Assembly (NCBI GenBank): GCA_030847615.1
Contig: JAUMIR010000001.1
Coordinates: 68,151,501-68,215,500 of the forward strand
Source of the DNA: Gambelia wislizenii
Taxonomy: Eukaryota; Chordata; Lepidosauria; Squamata; Crotaphytidae
DNA: 64,000 nt
Reading direction: 5' to 3'
In this document: in pieces, positions 58,754 to 64,000 of the stretch
Numbering within the stretch: the stretch's first letter is position 1
How the letters are laid out: each line of letters begins with the position of its first letter
The notes under the pieces: model-generated
The model's database searches: none
What the model was told of the DNA's origin: nothing
What the model saw: the letters and a program-made list of their open reading frames with translations, nothing else
Program-made: the position numbers and the translations under genes

Positions 58754-60538
58754 GCGTAATTTGTTTCTGTGATATATGAACACCTATTTCACAGTCCTTT
58801 ACTAAGGTAATAGAATAAAATATTTTAAAAGGGGAGGGGAGGAAAGAAATAGGACTCTGGGTCCACACCTTTTTCAGAAACAGAAAAGTACTTTAACAAT
58901 TTCCAAGAGTTTTAACATTTTCCACACTGTGAGGCATCAGAAATAAAGGTAATGTTGCAAAATCATCCATGAGATTAAGCACATGGTCATGTATTTATTT
59001 ATGACTGCTGAAGAGTGAATGCTGCAGGAGCAGGTAGTAATTTAAGCAGTCAACATTCTCCTTTATCCTTGCCAAATCATCCAGAATATATTCTTTGGAG
59101 AAGAGAATACTGTCATTTCTCATATGAATCTTTCCCACTGTACTTTACTCTGTATCCTGACCTCTCCTATTTAGATCTGCATGTGAACTTGGGCTTTTGC
59201 TTATTTTCTTATCTTCACCTCTAGAAACAACAAGTGGGACAGGACTACTCTGATGAAGGATTCTAACCAGTTACCTATTTTACCTGGAGATTCTCCTTTT
59301 CCTTCCTTTCCCTCTCAGCAGTCACATTCCATGTCCATTCAGCATGTCCAGTCCTCACTGGGCATTAGAATGGGAGGCCAAGTAACTCTTTTAACATTTT
59401 TTCTTAAAAAAAAAAAGTACTTCTATAGACCTTGGCATTTCCCCAAGCCTACTGATTATGTGAAAACAATGTCATTTGGGCTACATACAGTATGTATGAT
59501 CCTCTATAATGCATCAGCACTCTTCATTCTGCCAATTTGTGGGTGGTATATTAAGACCCCATTTGGGGAAGAGACAGGAATAGAATTAGTATTTTTTGTT
59601 TAGTGAAAACAAGGCTGGAGAGATAAGATTGTGCACAGCCAGATCCAGAAGCCAAGCAGAGGGCAAGGTTGATTGCTCTCTTTAGTCACTGAAAGAGAAA
59701 TAATGAAATTAAGATTCAGCTGAGAGAACTCAGGTTAGATATGAGGGAACAAGCTGTCACTACTGAAGCAGATCAATCTATGAAACCTGTTGACAAATGA
59801 ATCATAATCTCAGGCATAAATAAATGGGAGATCAGACAATACTCTCTAAGGTGCACTGAATGTGAGACCAGTAATTCCAGATGCTACACTTAGTCTGCAT
59901 TTTCGTAAGATCTACAAAGAATATTTAGTGTTATCACACAGGAAACAACAGCTGCTACTGTTGACCAATTGTAACTTTAATACAGGTTATCTTCATTCCC
60001 TCACCTCAAAGTATACAGCCATGTTATTTAGCATACCAATCCTACACATGATCACAGGCATATTTTCCTGCAATGCCAGCATAACATTATGCTCTTGAGA
60101 AGGGTTGCTGACTACTCTGCAATATTTTAGTTGGCCTTGGAAAATATTACCCTAGTAATGTGGATTGTGCTTTCTGGTTCTGTAATCTCACCCTAAGCAT
60201 AATAACAGGATTAGCAAATGCGTCTTGAATTCCACTACAACAGTTTGACAACAGGACCACCAACCAAGCTTGGAGGTTACTTTTTGGGGAACAATTCCCC
60301 AAACCCCCCAGTCACCACAGTCATGTTTTTAATTGGGCTGCCTGGTTAAGCAGGGTCTTTTCTTCTTATCACCCTTTTGTCTTGGAAAATAAGTAACAAT
60401 GTCAGTTCAGAATTCATGCAATTTAGCTTTATAACTAACTTTATAACCAAAGTTTCTTTAGATGGGCAATGTTATTTTATCAGCATGAATCATTAACCAG
60501 TGAAACAACTTTATATGAGAATGCTAATATACCCTCCA
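58754..60538. other. Unique AT-rich sequence, target of the LINE
   Basis: No gene was found. The last ~90 bases before 60539 are the likely LINE target sequence, and they would recur after the element if it makes long target duplications. Confidence 0.5.
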
Positions 60539-60684
60539 CCTCTCCAGTGACGCCCCCTTGTCGTGGGAGAGAGGCTTGCGTACCCTAATGACGTTTTGAG
60601 CTATGCTGGCGGTGGCATAATAGCCACCGGTAGGGTCTCCCATGCCAGACAGGTCAAAACCGAAGGGTCTGACAAAGAGCGTCA
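60539..60684 (+). ncRNA. Candidate HDV-like self-cleaving ribozyme at LINE 5' end
   Basis: The first ~146 bases of the LINE can form the nested double pseudoknot of HDV-type ribozymes. P1 is CCTCTC (60539-60544) with GAGAGG (60569-60574), or a shifted CTCTCC/GGAGAG register. P2 is TGACGC (60548-60553) with GCGTCA (60679-60684). P3 is CCC/GGG (60554-60556 with 60565-60567). There is a long P4-like arm (ACCCTA 60582-60587 with TAGGGT 60631-60636, containing a perfect 7-bp hairpin at 60610-60629, and CAGAC/GTCTG at 60646-60650/60667-60671). ACAAAG (60673-60677) precedes the P2 3' strand and could supply the active-site C. Such ribozymes are known at the 5' ends of R2, RTE and L1Tc-type elements. 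This is a fold made by eye, not a covariance-model hit. Confidence 0.5.
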
Positions 60685-61246
60685 AAGGGCAGGATGGGCT
60701 CTCTAGCCTTGTGGCAACCGTCCTAGGAGAAGGAAAACTCTAATCCCAAACCCGGGTAGATGGTGCTCGTCCAACCCTGTAAGGTCAACCATCTAAGAGA
60801 AGGAAACTCTAATCAAACCTACGGCCCGAGGACCTCACTGCCACGTCCATGCTTGCAAGGCCACGGCAGATGAATCTCTGGTTTAAAGGGTGAGGCCAGT
60901 TCTGTGCACGCTGCGCTCCACCAGAAAAATCCATTGCACAGGCTCGAAGGACAAATCCATTTCCAAAAAAGCCCTGTAGCGACTGGCGAGGGACGAAACC
61001 GGCAGGTGTAAAGATGCACTGGAAGCCGCAGCCCCAACCCTGCATGCAGGCGGTTCAGGACATTGGTCGCTCAAGCCTGACCCGGGAGATGACAGTCTTG
61101 TTCGGCAGCATTCTGAACGACCAAGCAGCCTTTTTTAAGGAGAGCACTGCTTGCTCCATATGGAGAGGGGCCTAGAAAAGGTGGCCTAAAGAAAGCTCAT
61201 CCCCAACTACCTGGTTGGCTAGCCGCGGCCAACGGGAATCTTCTGA

Positions 61247-64000
61247 TGCGGTCAAACCAAGGCAAAGAAACAAAGGCACACACCGGCCTCCAAAGGTGTA
61301 AATAAACTGACACTTGCATGCTGGAACATCAGAACCATGCAAGACTCTAAAGATAGTGGACGGCCTGAGCGTCGTTCTGCCCTAATAGCCCTTGAACTAT
61401 CACGGCTTAATATTGACATCGCTGCTCTTAGTGAAGTTCGCTTCCATGAGGAAGGCAGCCTTAAAGAACATGGCGCCGGCTACACACTTTACTGGTCTGG
61501 CAAACCCAAAACCGAAAAACATCTTTCAGGAGTAGGCTTCATGATTAAAAACTCCATTGCCTCCAAACTCGAAACCTTGCCAACAGGACACTCTGATCGC
61601 ATTATTTCCTTACGCCTCCCACATGTTGTTCTCTTTAGTGTATATGCCCCAACTATGCAAGCCGACCCTGTAGAGAAAGACAAATTCTACACAGACCTAC
61701 GCCAACTCATACAAAAAGTCCCTGTAGAAGATAAAATTATTATACTTGGTGACTTCAATGCCAGAGTAGGAAAGAATTCCGAAGCCTGGAAAGGTGTCTT
61801 AGGCAAGCATGGTGTTGGAAATTGCAATGATAACGGACGCCTCCTGCTAGAGTTCTGTGCAGAACAACAGCTGACTATTACAAACACAATCTTTCAGCAG
61901 AAAGATAGCTTGAAGACAACCTGGATGCATCCCCGATCCAAACATTGGCACCTCATTGACTACGTTCTAGTCCGTCAGAGAGACATTCGTGATGTCCGTC
62001 ATACCCGAGTGATGCCCAGTGCAGAATGCCAAACAGATCATCGCCTCGTCAGATGTAAACTAAATCTTCATCTTAAGTTCAAACCTAAGAGGGGTGGCAT
62101 CTTAAAGAAGAGGCTCCAAGTCAACAATCTTCAACAAGCTACCATGAGAGACAACTTCCAGGCAAACCTACAAACGAAACTTGAAGACCATCCTACAGAT
62201 CCTTCTCCTACAGTGCTTTGGCAACATATCAAAAACAGTATCCTCCAGTCTGCAGAAGAATCCCTCGGGTTCTCCCACAAGAAAAATCAAGACTGGTTTG
62301 ATAAAAACAACCAAGAGATCCAGGAGCTGTTGGCAAGGAAGAGAGCTGCTCACCAGGCATACCTCGCCCAGCCAACCTGTCATGTAAGAAAAGCAGCTTT
62401 CCGCCTCACATGTAGCAAACTACAACAAAAACTCCGAGACATGCAGAACAAGTGGTGGATCAATTTAGCAGAAAAGACACAACGCTGTGCAGATCTGGGT
62501 GATCATAGAGGATTTTATGAAGCTCTTAAAGCAGTGTTTGGACCTACTTATCAGGTCCAAAGCTCCTTATACAGTACAGATGGTCAAACATTAATTACTG
62601 ATAAAGCCTCCATCCTAAATCGTTGGGCTGAACATTTTCAAAGTCTCTTTAGCGCCAACCGAGTAGTCCAAGCCTCAGCTATCCAATATATGATACAAAA
62701 ACCAATGAAAAATGAATTGGACATAGCTCCCACTTTGGAAGAGACCCTTATGGCCATACAGCAGATGAAAAACGGCAAGGCAGCTGGGATTGATGGAATC
62801 CCACCTGAAGTTTGGAAACACGGAGGTCATGCACTCCACGAAAAATTCCACGAATTCCTTGTGAATTGCTGGGAAAAAGGGGAACTGCCATCAGACCTCC
62901 GAGATGCAGTCATCATCACCCTGTACAAGAAAAAAGGAGCAAAATCCGACTGCTCAAACTATCGAGGCATAACACTGCTCTCTATTGCTGGAAAAATCCT
63001 TGCAAGGATACTCCTGAACAGATTAGTTCCTGCTATTGCAGAAGAACTTCTCCCTGAAAGCCAATGTGGCTTCAGAGCCAATAGGAGTACTACAGACATG
63101 GTATTTGCCCTTAGGCAACTGCAAGAAAAATGTAGGGAGCAGAACAAGGGTCTCTATGTAACATTTGTCGACCTCACCAAAGCCTTTGACACTGTAAGTA
63201 GAAAAGGTCTGTGGCAGATCCTGGAAAAACTAGGATGTCCCCCCAAACTCCTTAAAATGATTATCTTGCTACACGAGGGCCAGCGTGGTCAAGTCAGATA
63301 TGGCGATGCTCTTTCAGAGCCCTTTCTAATAACTAATGGAGTGAAGCAAGGTTGTGTTCTTGCACCAACTTTATTTACAATCTTCTTTAGCACGATGCTC
63401 CAAAGGGCTATGGCAGAGCTTGAAGAAGACGACGGCATCTATATACGCTACCGTACTGATGGTAGCTTGTTTAACTTAAGCCGTCTGAGGGCTCACACTA
63501 AGACTCTAAACTATCTAGTCCGTGAGCTGCTCTTCGCCGATGATGCTGCCCTTGTTGCCCACACAGAAGCAGCTCTGCAGCGCCTAACGTCCTGCTTTGC
63601 AACAGCTGCAGAGCTGTTTGGGCTAGAAGTCAACCTGAAGAAAACAGAAGTTCTTTACCAGCCTGCACCACAGGACGAACACCACCATCCCCACATTGCC
63701 GTCGGCAAATCAGTGCTCAAGTCTGTTCAGCAGTTCACCTACCTGGGAAGCATCATCTCCTCAGATGCCAAGATTGACAAAGAGATCGATCACAGATTAG
63801 CAAAGGCATATAGTGCATTTGGAAGACTTCACAAAAGAGTCTGGAGCAATAAACACCTGAGGCAAAGCACAAAAATCAGTGTGTATAGAGCCATCGTACT
63901 GTCTATCCTCCTTTATGGATCTGAAACATGGGTTACCTATCACCACCACCTACGACTCCTCGAGCGCTTTCATCAGCGCTGTCTACGCACAATCCTAAAT
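61247..64000 (+). CDS. LINE endonuclease-reverse transcriptase ORF, open to the window edge
   Basis: I read this frame codon by codon from just after the TGA at 61244 to the end of the window and found no stop (about 917 codons). Recognisable protein starts at 61307 with LACWNIRT, the first APE-endonuclease motif, followed by a SEVR Glu, YAPT, GDFNARVG (~61748) and TDHRLV (~62033). The RT part has NYRGITLLS, FVDLTKAFDTV (motif A), GVKQGCVLAP (motif B) and the catalytic FADD (63533-63544). No key residue is missing, so the enzyme looks functional. The first in-frame ATG (61337) falls inside the WNIRTM motif, so either a non-AUG start is used or an upstream frame is joined. The C-terminus lies outside the window. 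Confidence 0.85.

Larger units (their letters stand above)
60539..64000 (+). mobile_element. Full-length (5'-complete) RTE-like LINE, cut by the right window edge
   Basis: This is a non-LTR retrotransposon with a ~700-base GC-rich 5' region and then one open frame encoding an AP-type endonuclease and a reverse transcriptase. The left end is placed at ~60539, where AT-rich unique DNA changes to the GC-rich element and where a ribozyme-like fold begins. A second, truncated copy on the minus strand (5528-6668) begins at the equivalent of ~63311 and continues to the element's 3' end. It shows that about 450 more bases lie beyond this window, so the full element would be ~3.9 kb. The two copies look about 96-97% identical by eye where they overlap. 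The clade is uncertain: RTE-like by its CFDP2-type C-terminus and NYRGITLLS-type RT motif, but Proto2/RTEX-like is possible. Confidence 0.85.

Overview
The window is vertebrate nuclear DNA, most likely from a lepidosaurian reptile (probably a lizard). The repeats point there: many CR1 LINEs with the ATTCTATGAT 3' signature, a 5S-rRNA-derived SINE and a tRNA-derived SINE that share a Bov-B-like tail, a Bov-B LINE piece, an L2 LINE, hAT and pogo/Tigger-type small DNA transposons, and a Ty1/copia retrotransposon. No prokaryotic or viral gene organisation is present. The species call is an inference from repeat families.

Only one host protein-coding gene can be supported: DRC5 (TCTE1), a leucine-rich-repeat subunit of the axonemal nexin-dynein regulatory complex. 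Its four coding exons lie on the + strand at 33871-34054, 34810-35378, 36617-37066 and 39379-39591 and join in frame into a 471-residue protein with canonical splice sites. About 21 kb upstream, at roughly 12540-12860, a GC-rich island carries GC boxes, an inverted CCAAT box and a near-consensus RFX X-box. That is what a ciliary-gene promoter looks like, and it may drive DRC5 through a non-coding first exon not found here.

Layout. 1-12450: unique sequence plus old DNA transposons, a CR1 with a nested hAT (2655-3745), a 5'-truncated RTE-like LINE inside an 87-bp target duplication (5441-6755), and a CR1 with a long RT ORF (8409-9728). 12450-13000: CpG-island promoter candidate. 13362-14035: 5S SINE, interrupted by a Tigger-like element, itself interrupted by a palindromic element. 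16330-17440: GC-rich minisatellite. 18422-18947: GC-rich inverted repeat. 19318-21172: a SINE split by a young CR1 whose RT ORF is open. 23981-26240: CR1 and Bov-B remnants. 28380-31900: an old CR1 interrupted twice by later elements. 33871-39591: DRC5. 40319-43404: two GC-rich Tigger-like elements and a copia pol remnant with a foldback at its left edge. 43405-58236: mostly unique DNA with a CR1 (49778-52105) and an L2 (52150-53510). 60539 to the right edge: a LINE whose endonuclease-RT frame is open for about 2.75 kb and whose 5' end can fold like an HDV-type self-cleaving ribozyme.

The most interesting material is the RTE-like LINE family. It has one apparently intact full-length copy with a candidate 5' ribozyme, and one recent truncated copy flanked by an unusually long target-site duplication.
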